The notes under the pieces were generated by a model. The model made no database searches, was not told where the DNA came from, and worked only from the letters and a program-made list of their open reading frames with translations. 5,587 nucleotides of DNA from Caldifarciminota bacterium. GTDB lineage: Bacteria; Hydrothermota; Tepidihabitantia; SM23-42. Location of the stretch: contig JAGMEL010000102.1 of NCBI GenBank assembly GCA_023128195.1, forward strand, positions 1-5,587. The letters are read 5' to 3'. A program made the position numbers and the translations under genes. Of this stretch, positions 1-4,948 are shown one piece after another (the stretch's first letter is position 1; each line of letters begins with the position of its first letter).

Positions 1-1608
1 CGTGTAATCGATGTAGAAATCCCCCAAAAGAATATTCAGGGACTTTTGATCATCGCCTTTTTATATTTAATAATTCAGATATTTACTATTGTTATAAGGT
101 ATTTACAGCAGATTGAGATAATGACAGTCGGTGAAAAGGCAATCGCGGATCTGAAATCAGACCTCTTTGAGCAATTGTTAAATATGCCAGTAACATACTT
201 TGACAAAAACCCTGTTGGCAGGCTGATTTCAAGAGTTGATAGCGACACAGAAACGTTAAAGTTCCTCTTCTCATCAACTGCAGTTATCCTGATCCAGAAC
301 CTTACGCTTATAATAGGAATGTCAGTGGTGATGATGATCATAAGTTTGCGCCTCTATCTTTTAATCTTAATCATGCTTCCATTATTCTTGTATTTATTCT
401 GGTGGTTTGAACGTAAGGTTCGTCCAGTCTATTTAGCCCTCAGAAAAAAGGTCGCAGAGATAAATAGTTTCATTATTGAAACACTTAGAGGATTATCTAT
501 TGTTCAGGTGTTCCGGCAAGAAACAAATTTTCTCTCAAAGATCGACCGGCTTGGCAAGGAGAAATATGACATAGATATAAAGGCATTAGTATTTTGGTAT
601 CGAATTTGGTTCTTTGTTGATATCGGCGAGATCATTGGCATTATTCTTATCCTCGGCATCGGTGGAATGTGGGCATTAAAAGGAATGATTACTATCGGTT
701 CGATTTTTTTATTTGTAAATTATATTACACGACTTTTTGGACCTCTGCGTGGACTTTCTGACCAGGTGAATGTTATCGAACGTGCATTTGCATCGGCTGA
801 ACGGGTCTTCCAAATTCTATCAAAAAACAGAGAAGAAAAAAAAGAAGAAACAAAAATTGTGGAAACTTTCAAGCAAGAGATTGAGTTTAAAAATCTCAGT
901 TTCTTTTATGAAGGCAAGAACTGGATATTGCAGAATTTAAACTTCAAAATCAAAAAAGGGGAACGCATTGCCCTGGTTGGTGAAACCGGTGGTGGTAAAA
1001 CTTCGGTCGTCTCACTCCTTTTGAAATTCTATACTCCCCAAAAAGGAAATATTTTTATCGATAACCTCAAAATTACTGATATTGACCGCAATTCACTCCG
1101 TTCAAAGATTGGATTTGTACCACAGGATGTAATCCTTTTCCCCGGCTCAATACTTGAAAATTTACGTATGTTTGACGAGCAGATTCCAGTCGCTAAGGTC
1201 TATGAAGCAGCAAAACGGGCACATATGCATGACCGAATTACCAAATTACCTGATGGCTATAATACCAACATTATTGAACAAGGAATAAACCTTTCTTTTG
1301 GCGAAAGACAACTCCTTTCTTATGCAAGGGCATTAGTCTTTGACCCTAAAATTCTTATCCTTGACGAGGCAACCTCATCTGTTGATCCGGTGAGTGAACA
1401 ACTAATTCAAGAAGGAATGAAAGAGCTCTTAAAGAATCGTACTGCTATCATCATTGCCCACCGGCTCACAACAACGAGATTAGCAGACCGAATTCTCGTT
1501 ATCCATAAAGGGAAATTAATTGAGCAAGGTAAACATACAGATCTGTTACTCAAAAAAGGTTATTACTATAAATTATATAATCTACAGTATTTAAGCGGGG
1601 CAGGATGA
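1..1608 (+). CDS. ABC exporter half-transporter, consensus-site subunit (5' partial)
   Basis: This is a membrane-embedded ATP-driven exporter subunit with a transmembrane domain fused to a nucleotide-binding domain. The frame is open from base 1 and the gene starts upstream: 535 residues are visible against about 590-600 for the family, and TM1 is missing. A TTG at 46 is only an internal codon. Numbering from base 1, hydrophobic segments lie near 15-36, 93-138 and 203-250, with the typical YFDKNPVGRLISRV coupling segment at 66-79. The ATPase domain has an A-loop Tyr303, Walker A GETGGGKT (327-334), Q-loop Gln375, signature LSFGE (431-435), Walker B ILILDE with catalytic Glu456, and switch His487. 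The signature is non-canonical (Phe in place of the first Gly of LSGGQ) while the Glu is intact, as in TM288/YheH/LmrD-type subunits. It overlaps the next gene by 4 bp and probably pairs with its product. Substrate (drug, lipid or peptide) cannot be told from sequence. Confidence 0.95.
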   Translation, partial: RVIDVEIPQKNIQGLLIIAFLYLIIQIFTIVIRYLQQIEIMTVGEKAIADLKSDLFEQLLNMPVTYFDKNPVGRLISRVDSDTETLKFLFSSTAVILIQNLTLIIGMSVVMMIISLRLYLLILIMLPLFLYLFWWFERKVRPVYLALRKKVAEINSFIIETLRGLSIVQVFRQETNFLSKIDRLGKEKYDIDIKALVFWYRIWFFVDIGEIIGIILILGIGGMWALKGMITIGSIFLFVNYITRLFGPLRGLSDQVNVIERAFASAERVFQILSKNREEKKEETKIVETFKQEIEFKNLSFFYEGKNWILQNLNFKIKKGERIALVGETGGGKTSVVSLLLKFYTPQKGNIFIDNLKITDIDRNSLRSKIGFVPQDVILFPGSILENLRMFDEQIPVAKVYEAAKRAHMHDRITKLPDGYNTNIIEQGINLSFGERQLLSYARALVFDPKILILDEATSSVDPVSEQLIQEGMKELLKNRTAIIIAHRLTTTRLADRILVIHKGKLIEQGKHTDLLLKKGYYYKLYNLQYLSGAG

Positions 1609-3320
1609 AATCAGTAATTAATTTCTGGAAAAAGAAAAAGTTGTGGCTGACATTCTTAATTGTCTTTACCTTTATAAATACTATTATTACACTTCTATTT
1701 CCTTATATATTAAAAGACATAATTGACGGCATAAAAGCCAATTTTGCCCGGCACGACCTTATTAAATACGTATTGATTCTTGGCATACTTGGTTTTTTCC
1801 GTGCTCTATTTAATACACTTCTCCCCCTTTGTCGGGGAAAGACAAATGAATCCTTCTTAATCCAAAAAAGAACTGGTATCTTCTCAAAAATTCTGAAAAA
1901 AGGTTATTCCTTCACAAACTTTTTGCCGGCTGGTGATATCTTACAGCGGCTCGACCATGATTTAAGAGAATTATCATGGTTTGCCTGTTCAGGAATCTTT
2001 CGACCGATTGAAGGAATCATTATTATTTTAGTAACGCTGTTTTTTCTCATCAAAATCAACCTCTTGCTCACCATCTTCGCAGTTTTACCTATGAGCCTGG
2101 CAATCTTCGCCTGCCTTAAAATAAGCCCGCTGATGTACAAATACTATTACAAATGGCGGGATGCTATGGCAAAAGTGAATAACTATCTCCATTCGAGTTT
2201 TTCGGGTATCAAACTGGTAAAATCATACACCATGGAAAAGAAAAGCCATCATCAATTTAACAAAATACTCCAAACGAGAATTGAGGCAGCTATTAAGGTA
2301 ATCAAAATTGAAGCGATAATCGACACGCTTTTTTCATCAATTCAAGAAGTCGGCATAATCTTTATTCTACTGTTTGGCGGAATCTTCATTATCAAAGGGA
2401 ATTTAACAATCGGTGAGTTTATTGCCTTCAATGCCTATATCTTACTGCTCCTTGGTCCAATGATAAGAATTGGCCATTTCTTTGTCTCCAAGAAAAGAGC
2501 CCAGGTACAGAGTGAACGTCTCGAACAAATAGAGAATTACCCGCTTGATGTAGTCGATAACGGTAAAAAGCAGTGCATTGCACCTGACCAAATAGTTATG
2601 AATAACGTCTCTTTCAAATATTCAAAGGAATCACCAGTTATCCTCAAGAAAATCAATATAAAAATTCCCGCTGGTAAAAGAATTGGTCTGGCAGGAACCG
2701 TCGGTTCAGGAAAAACGACACTCACAAAACTACTGATGAGAATTGTCGACCCGATCCACGGTAAAGTAAAAATCAATAAATTCAATATCAAAGAAATCCC
2801 TTTGTCTCAATTAAGATCTTTAGTGGGCTATGTACCTCAGGAACCTTCGCTTTTTTCAGATACCATACGCAACAATATCATTTTTGGCAGAGATTGTTCG
2901 TCTGAAAGATTAAATGAAGCAATTAAACTTGCCCAACTTGAAGATTTTATGAAGAATCAGGCAAAGGGATTAGACGAAGTTATTGGCGAAAAGGGATTAA
3001 AACTGTCCGGTGGTGAGAAACAGAGAATGGGAATTGCCAGGGCAATCCTTGACCACCCTAAAATTCTCATTCTTGATGACGCAACTTCAAATCTCGATGC
3101 TGAGACTGAGAAGAAATTGATAAATCAATTATCAAAATCCCTGGATACTACAATAATTATTATCTCACACCGACTTTCAATCTTATCAATCTGCGATTAT
3201 ATTTATGTCTTGGATCAAGGTGAGATAGTTGAACAAGGAACTCATAATTCTTTGCTTAAGAAAAAAGAACTGTACTGGAGATTATATCAACACCAGATTA
3301 TAGAAGAAAAACTGAAATAG
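1605..3320 (+). CDS. ABC exporter half-transporter, degenerate-site subunit
   Basis: This is a full-length 571-residue ABC exporter half. Six predicted membrane helices lie near residues 14-36, 53-75, 126-150, 152-176, 245-268 and 270-295, followed by an ATPase domain. That domain has A-loop Tyr339, Walker A GTVGSGKT (364-371), Q-loop Gln412, signature LSGGE (467-471), Walker B ILILDD (Asp491-Asp492) and switch His522. The residue after the Walker B Asp is Asp492, not the catalytic Glu. This marks the degenerate-site partner of heterodimeric exporters such as TM287, YheI and LmrC. Its canonical signature would complete the consensus ATP site of the upstream subunit. The ATG overlaps the upstream stop as ATGA, so translation is probably coupled; only a GGGG run at 1597-1600 resembles a Shine-Dalgarno site. 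The catalytic-Glu subunit is encoded first here. Family assignment is certain; heterodimer pairing is a strong inference and the substrate is unknown. Confidence 0.96.
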   Translation: MKSVINFWKKKKLWLTFLIVFTFINTIITLLFPYILKDIIDGIKANFARHDLIKYVLILGILGFFRALFNTLLPLCRGKTNESFLIQKRTGIFSKILKKGYSFTNFLPAGDILQRLDHDLRELSWFACSGIFRPIEGIIIILVTLFFLIKINLLLTIFAVLPMSLAIFACLKISPLMYKYYYKWRDAMAKVNNYLHSSFSGIKLVKSYTMEKKSHHQFNKILQTRIEAAIKVIKIEAIIDTLFSSIQEVGIIFILLFGGIFIIKGNLTIGEFIAFNAYILLLLGPMIRIGHFFVSKKRAQVQSERLEQIENYPLDVVDNGKKQCIAPDQIVMNNVSFKYSKESPVILKKINIKIPAGKRIGLAGTVGSGKTTLTKLLMRIVDPIHGKVKINKFNIKEIPLSQLRSLVGYVPQEPSLFSDTIRNNIIFGRDCSSERLNEAIKLAQLEDFMKNQAKGLDEVIGEKGLKLSGGEKQRMGIARAILDHPKILILDDATSNLDAETEKKLINQLSKSLDTTIIIISHRLSILSICDYIYVLDQGEIVEQGTHNSLLKKKELYWRLYQHQIIEEKLK

Positions 3321-3337
3321 GATACACCATATCTCAT

Positions 3338-3670
3338 TCAGTGTCCACCGATAACTGTATAGCCTTCCTTTCTGAGCTTACGCGCTAATCCTTGTTCTGC
3401 AATAACTGCTTCATTATAGGTTAAAGGGTTCAAATCTTCATATAATTCTGGCATTAATCTCACACCATATTTCCGAACAAATCTACTTGCCTTGTACCCG
3501 GCTTTATGTTTCTTAAAACGTTTAACAGGATCTATTCCCGTCATCCCAACATATATACAGGGTTTTTTAGGATCCCGGTCAGGATTAGTTGCTCGGACTT
3601 TACTAATACTGGCTGCGCGATCATCTAACAGAACAACATAGACATTATGATGTACTGACATTTTACTCAA
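3338..3670 (-). CDS. Small GIY-YIG-like nuclease-fold protein
   Basis: A 110-residue protein with the hallmarks of a stand-alone GIY-YIG domain. VYVVLL (10-15) stands for the GIY strand and IYVGMTG (39-45) for the YIG strand. Arg51 and His55 follow in the helix (PVKRFKKH), and Glu92 in AVIAEQGLARKLR fits the metal-binding glutamate. About 27 residues separate the two strand motifs, against roughly ten in classical members, so this looks like a divergent subfamily with an insertion. Family members cut DNA, but activity is not shown here. The start could be TTG at 3670 (AGG six bases upstream) or ATG at 3661, three codons in; I keep the longer form. It has its own sigma-70 promoters and ends 17 bp from the convergent ABC operon, so it is not part of that operon. 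No other domain is present, so the target is unknown. Confidence 0.8.
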   Translation of the reverse strand: MSKMSVHHNVYVVLLDDRAASISKVRATNPDRDPKKPCIYVGMTGIDPVKRFKKHKAGYKASRFVRKYGVRLMPELYEDLNPLTYNEAVIAEQGLARKLRKEGYTVIGGH

Positions 3671-3704
3671 GGACTACCTGACCAGTATCAACCTCTTTAT
3701 TAAT

Positions 3705-3733
3705 TTTCTATTTTGTTTAATCATGTTTGTCAA
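3705..3733 (-). promoter_or_regulatory. Possible second, proximal sigma-70 promoter for the GIY-YIG-like gene
   Basis: A second perfect TTGACA (3728-3733, minus strand) is followed after 17 bp by TAGAAA (3705-3710). The -10 is weaker than in the distal promoter. A start near 3698 would still leave the ribosome binding site at about 3677 in the transcript. The two promoters would be in tandem. Confidence 0.4.
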
Positions 3734-3746
3734 TTTTACAAACCTA

Positions 3747-3774
3747 AGTATAGATGAAATTAAGAGTGTGTCAA
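3747..3774 (-). promoter_or_regulatory. Sigma-70 type promoter for the GIY-YIG-like gene (distal)
   Basis: On the minus strand a perfect -35 TTGACA (3769-3774) is followed after 16 bp by TATACT (3747-3752). Transcription would start near 3740, giving a leader of about 70 nt before the TTG start. The boxes differ from consensus by one base in total. Confidence 0.7.
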
Positions 3775-3784
3775 GATATAAAAA

Positions 3785-3814
3785 TGAGATTCCTGAAAAA
3801 ATCTAGAAATCTCA
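3785..3814. repeat. Imperfect inverted repeat beside upstream element 1
   Basis: TGAGATTCCT (3785-3794) faces AGAAATCTCA (3805-3814), with 9 of 10 bases pairing across a 10-bp spacer. It ends exactly where the first 22-bp repeat begins. It could be another protein-binding site of the same control region. There is no T-tract to make it a terminator. Confidence 0.4.
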
Positions 3815-3836
3815 AAAAGTGAGCCAAAATGGCACA
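3815..3836 (+). promoter_or_regulatory. Putative enhancer (UAS) site 1 for a sigma-54 activator
   Basis: This is the first copy of a 22-bp direct repeat containing GTGAGCCAAAATGGCACA. The core GCCA-AAA-TGGC is a perfect dyad centred at 3828, about 166 bp upstream of the predicted start from the sigma-54 promoter. Enhancer-binding activators of sigma-54 usually bind such dyads 80-200 bp upstream. Position and symmetry fit that role, but the activator is not encoded in the window. Confidence 0.6.
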
Positions 3837-3883
3837 TAACTGTCTGGGAAATATAATACTGACAACAGTTTGAGAAAAGTAAT

Positions 3884-3908
3884 AAAAGTGAGCCAAAATG
3901 GCACACTT
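3884..3908 (+). promoter_or_regulatory. Putative enhancer (UAS) site 2 for a sigma-54 activator
   Basis: This second copy of the 22-bp repeat (3884-3905) is identical to the first and sits 69 bp downstream of it. Here the dyad is longer: AAGTG-A-GCCA-AAA-TGGC-A-CACTT (3886-3908), with nine of ten arm positions complementary. The centre at 3897 is about 97 bp upstream of the predicted start. The better symmetry suggests this is the stronger site. Confidence 0.6.
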
Positions 3909-3934
3909 ATGAAGGAAAATTTTAATACAATATT

Positions 3935-3966
3935 GTTTAATGTCTCGAAATTCCGAGACATTAAAC
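3935..3966. repeat. Perfect palindrome (13-bp arms, 6-bp centre) abutting the sigma-54 promoter
   Basis: GTTTAATGTCTCG (3935-3947) is exactly complementary to CGAGACATTAAAC (3954-3966) across AAATTC. It lies just upstream of the -24 element (3968), at about -59 to -28 from the predicted start. It is not followed by a T-tract on either strand, so a terminator is unlikely. An operator for a dimeric regulator that helps or blocks polymerase binding is the best reading. Confidence 0.7.
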
Positions 3967-3967
3967 C

Positions 3968-3983
3968 TGGCATGATTTTTGCT
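3968..3983 (+). promoter_or_regulatory. Sigma-54 (RpoN) type -24/-12 promoter
   Basis: TGGCATGATTTTTGCT matches the sigma-54 consensus TGGCACG-N4-TTGCW at every defined base but one (T for C at the sixth position). The GG and GC doublets have the required spacing. The predicted start is near 3994, giving a leader of about 105 nt to the ATG at 4099. Two repeated dyads at activator distance upstream support it. A TATAAT at 3984-3989 overlaps it but lacks a good -35 box. Confidence 0.75.
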
Positions 3984-4098
3984 TATAATATATATATTAA
4001 AGGGTTAAAAAATAACAAAATAGTGTGAAGATTTTTGTAGAAGGCTTTATCTTCTGTTCAAAAAGTAGTACACGTATATGAAAAGGAGAGGTGCATTG

Positions 4099-4380
4099 AT
4101 GAAAAATAGAAAAACATACATGCAAAATTATCGTAAAAAATACGGTGATTTAATGAAACAACAGGTTAAGGAATGGTTTAAAAAACACACAGATTATTGT
4201 AAAAGCTATTGTAAAAAGTGGCGCCAAACTCATCCTGAATATCATAAAGAATGGCGAACGAAAAATTACGACCATTACAGTACATATCAAAAACAGTGGC
4301 GTGACCAATATCATGACAGTCTAAATACTTATTTAAAAGAATATATGCGACAATACCGTCAGAAAAAGGTATTAATATAA
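4099..4380 (+). CDS. Small basic Tyr/Trp-rich helical repeat protein, unknown function
   Basis: A 93-residue protein I do not recognise. The ATG at 4099 is chosen over the in-frame ATG at 4078 because AGGAG (4084-4088) lies between them, ten bases before 4099. It contains 24 Lys/Arg against 9 Asp/Glu, plus 13 Tyr, 4 Trp, 9 Gln and 5 His. An aromatic followed by a four-residue pattern recurs at Y11 (YRKKY), W26 (WFKKH), W41 (WRQTH), W52 (WRTKN), W67 (WRDQY) and Y82 (YMRQY), with steps of 15, 15, 11, 15 and 15. Further Tyr residues fall 11 after the repeat start (Y37, Y63, Y78). Steps of 11 and 15 place all of these on one face of a continuous helix. No signal peptide or membrane segment is seen. 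The charge suggests nucleic-acid binding, which is inference only. It sits alone behind a sigma-54 type promoter, convergent to the Sm-like gene. Confidence 0.75.
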   Translation: MKNRKTYMQNYRKKYGDLMKQQVKEWFKKHTDYCKSYCKKWRQTHPEYHKEWRTKNYDHYSTYQKQWRDQYHDSLNTYLKEYMRQYRQKKVLI

Positions 4381-4421
4381 ATCCTGATGCAGATTAAACA
4401 AGTTCCGGTCCCTTCTCATTC
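4381..4421. other. Short gap between convergent genes, no terminator seen
   Basis: These 41 bp separate the stops of the basic repeat protein and the Sm-like gene. I find no stem-loop with a T-tract on either strand, so transcripts from both sides may run into each other. Confidence 0.5.
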
Positions 4422-4604
4422 TTATTTCAGTCTAAAGCTCCGCCAACCTAAATCTTTAATCAACATTATACCTTCTTTAGTTAAAAGTATTATCTTTTTG
4501 TCGGCTAATTTAAGTCTTATTGCTTTATCGTCTTTATATACAATTTCGCCACGATATACTGTACCATCAATCAATTTTACTTCATAAACGTGCACTTTTT
4601 TCAC
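4422..4604 (-). CDS. Putative small Sm/Hfq-like (SH3-like barrel) protein
   Basis: A 60-residue protein starting at GTG 4604, preceded by AGGGAG (4610-4615) at a spacing of 5. No ATG fits this frame. The pattern V-x-L-x-D-G-T-x-Y-x-G-x-I (9-21), then D25/D26, then I-R-L-K-L (29-33), then K-I-I-L-L (37-41) and I-M-L-I (46-49) reads as five short beta strands with the DG turn and conserved Gly of the Sm1 motif. This resembles bacterial and archaeal Sm-like proteins, which form rings and bind RNA. The Hfq Sm2 signature YKHA is absent, so it is not a standard Hfq, and another small SH3-like barrel is possible. It has its own sigma-70 promoter and is convergent with the basic repeat protein, with only 41 bp between the stops and no clear terminator. 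Confidence 0.7.
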   Translation of the reverse strand: MKKVHVYEVKLIDGTVYRGEIVYKDDKAIRLKLADKKIILLTKEGIMLIKDLGWRSFRLK

Positions 4605-4685
4605 AGCATCTCCCTTTTGTCTATTTAATATTATAAAAAAATGCGAAAAAAGTAATGTAACCTTCTCTTATCCTATACTATGTTT

Positions 4686-4713
4686 ATTATATTCCTATAT
4701 TCTGCTCAGTCAA
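4686..4713 (-). promoter_or_regulatory. Sigma-70 type promoter for the Sm-like gene
   Basis: On the minus strand TTGACT (4708-4713) and a perfect TATAAT (4686-4691) are separated by 16 bp. The predicted start near 4679 leaves a 75-nt A/T-rich leader before the GTG start. A second TATAAT at 4630-4635, closer to the gene, lacks a well-placed -35 box. Confidence 0.75.
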
Positions 4714-4766
4714 GGGTTTTGTGATATGTTATGAACAAACATGGTCTTTGGAAAATTTTTTAAAAA

Positions 4767-4778
4767 AGGAGGTGATAA
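4767..4778 (+). promoter_or_regulatory. Extended Shine-Dalgarno site
   Basis: AAAAAAGGAGGTGAT (4762-4776) is complementary to the 3' end of 16S rRNA over about 12 bases (AAAGGAGGTGAT). It stands before CTG 4780 and TTG 4784 with no ATG nearby. Such a match strongly suggests that something is translated from here even though no obvious gene follows. It directly follows TTTTTT (4756-4761), making an A/T palindrome. Confidence 0.55.
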
Positions 4779-4783
4779 CCTGA

Positions 4784-4885
4784 TTGAAAAACAAAAGAAC
4801 AAAGACGTTCAGAGGGGTAATATGCGACAAAGTCGCATATCATTCAGGCAAAACAGTATATCTGACAACTTTAGGTATAAAATAG
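4784..4885 (+). CDS. Possible 33-residue small ORF or leader peptide
   Basis: Starting at TTG 4784, 11 bases after AGGAGG, this frame encodes 33 residues beginning MKNKRTKTFRG and ending TTLGIK, then TAG at 4883. It is basic at its N-terminus and has alternating hydrophobic residues (GVIC, TVYL) suggesting beta strands. I do not recognise it. A competing reading from CTG 4780 gives 37 residues in another frame. The frame continues beyond the TAG without a stop into the lipoprotein gene at 4949, so this may be the 5' end of a longer gene broken by one stop, a leader peptide, or an independent small protein. A perfect palindrome lies inside it (4820-4840). Whether it is expressed is uncertain. 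Confidence 0.35.
   Translation: MKNKRTKTFRGVICDKVAYHSGKTVYLTTLGIK
4820..4840. repeat. Perfect 21-bp palindrome with AAA centre
   Basis: ATATGCGAC (4820-4828) and GTCGCATAT (4832-4840) are exactly complementary across AAA. This could be an operator or, in RNA, a 9-bp stem with a 3-base loop. No T-tract follows, so it is not a typical terminator. It lies within the possible small ORF, downstream of its ribosome binding site. Confidence 0.65.
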
Positions 4886-4901
4886 TTGGGTAACACTATA
4901 G

Positions 4902-4934
4902 TTGTTAGTAATATTTACCTCAAAATACTAACAA
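4902..4934. repeat. Inverted repeat / leader hairpin just before the lipoprotein ribosome site
   Basis: TTGTTAGTA (4902-4910) pairs perfectly with TACTAACAA (4926-4934), giving a 9-bp stem with a 15-base loop. It ends two bases before AAAGGAGG (4937-4944), the Shine-Dalgarno site of the lipoprotein gene. The loop contains CCTC (4918-4921), complementary to GAGG (4941-4944) of that site. It could act as a leader hairpin or as a protein-binding dyad. Confidence 0.5.
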
Positions 4935-4948
4935 AGAAAGGAGGCAAA

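Larger units (their letters stand above)
3671..4098. other. 428-bp intergenic regulatory region between divergent genes
   Basis: No coding region is supported here. The stretch divides into two parts. The left part (about 3671-3780) carries sigma-70 promoters reading left into the GIY-YIG-like gene. The right part (about 3785-3995) carries an imperfect inverted repeat, two copies of a palindromic 22-bp element, a perfect 13-bp-stem palindrome and a sigma-54 type promoter reading right. The remainder (about 3994-4098) is the predicted leader of the downstream gene. In the leader, small alternative stems are possible: GAAGAT 4027-4032 with ATCTTC 4049-4054, or AGAAG 4039-4043 with CTTCT 4051-4055. 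Confidence 0.8.
4605..4783. other. Intergenic region between Sm-like gene and small ORF
   Basis: The stretch is A/T-rich and holds the leftward promoter and leader of the Sm-like gene. I find no convincing rightward sigma-70 or sigma-54 promoter for the small ORF and lipoprotein, and no rho-independent terminator. The rightward genes may therefore rely on a promoter I cannot recognise, or on read-through from the sigma-54 promoter at 3968. Confidence 0.6.

Noticed and set aside
75..2791. Minus-strand ORFs inside the two ABC genes (75-341, 92-277, 1904-2140, 2537-2791)
   Set aside because: They are antisense shadows of unmistakable ABC exporter coding sequence.
3320..3346. Terminator between the ABC operon and the GIY-YIG-like gene (GGATACAC with GTGTCC)
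   Set aside because: The stem is short, needs a two-base bulge, overlaps both coding ends and has no T-tract.
3830..3913. TGGCAC within both 22-bp repeats as further -24 elements of sigma-54 promoters
   Set aside because: Neither has a GC doublet at the required -12 position (the bases are TGTC and TGAA there). The TGGC is explained by the dyad.
3785..3966. CRISPR array or insertion-sequence ends in the repeat-rich intergenic region
   Set aside because: There are only two copies of a short internally palindromic repeat without regular spacers, no cas or transposase gene, and no target-site duplication.
3984..3989. TATAAT just downstream of the sigma-54 promoter as a sigma-70 -10 box
   Set aside because: The sequence 16-18 bp upstream (around TTAAAC) is a poor -35 box, and the -24/-12 match with enhancer-like sites explains the region better. 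It stays a fallback.
4078..4098. ATG 4078 as the start of the basic repeat protein
   Set aside because: The AGGAG ribosome site lies downstream of this ATG and points to ATG 4099.
4387..4587. 66-codon plus-strand ORF opposite the Sm-like gene
   Set aside because: It is the antisense of a better-supported gene with ribosome site, promoter and a sensible protein pattern. It has no ribosome site of its own.
4762..4948. A known riboswitch class in the leader of the lipoprotein gene
   Set aside because: Stems are present, but I could not match the conserved bases of any class I know, so no riboswitch is claimed. A covariance-model search would decide.
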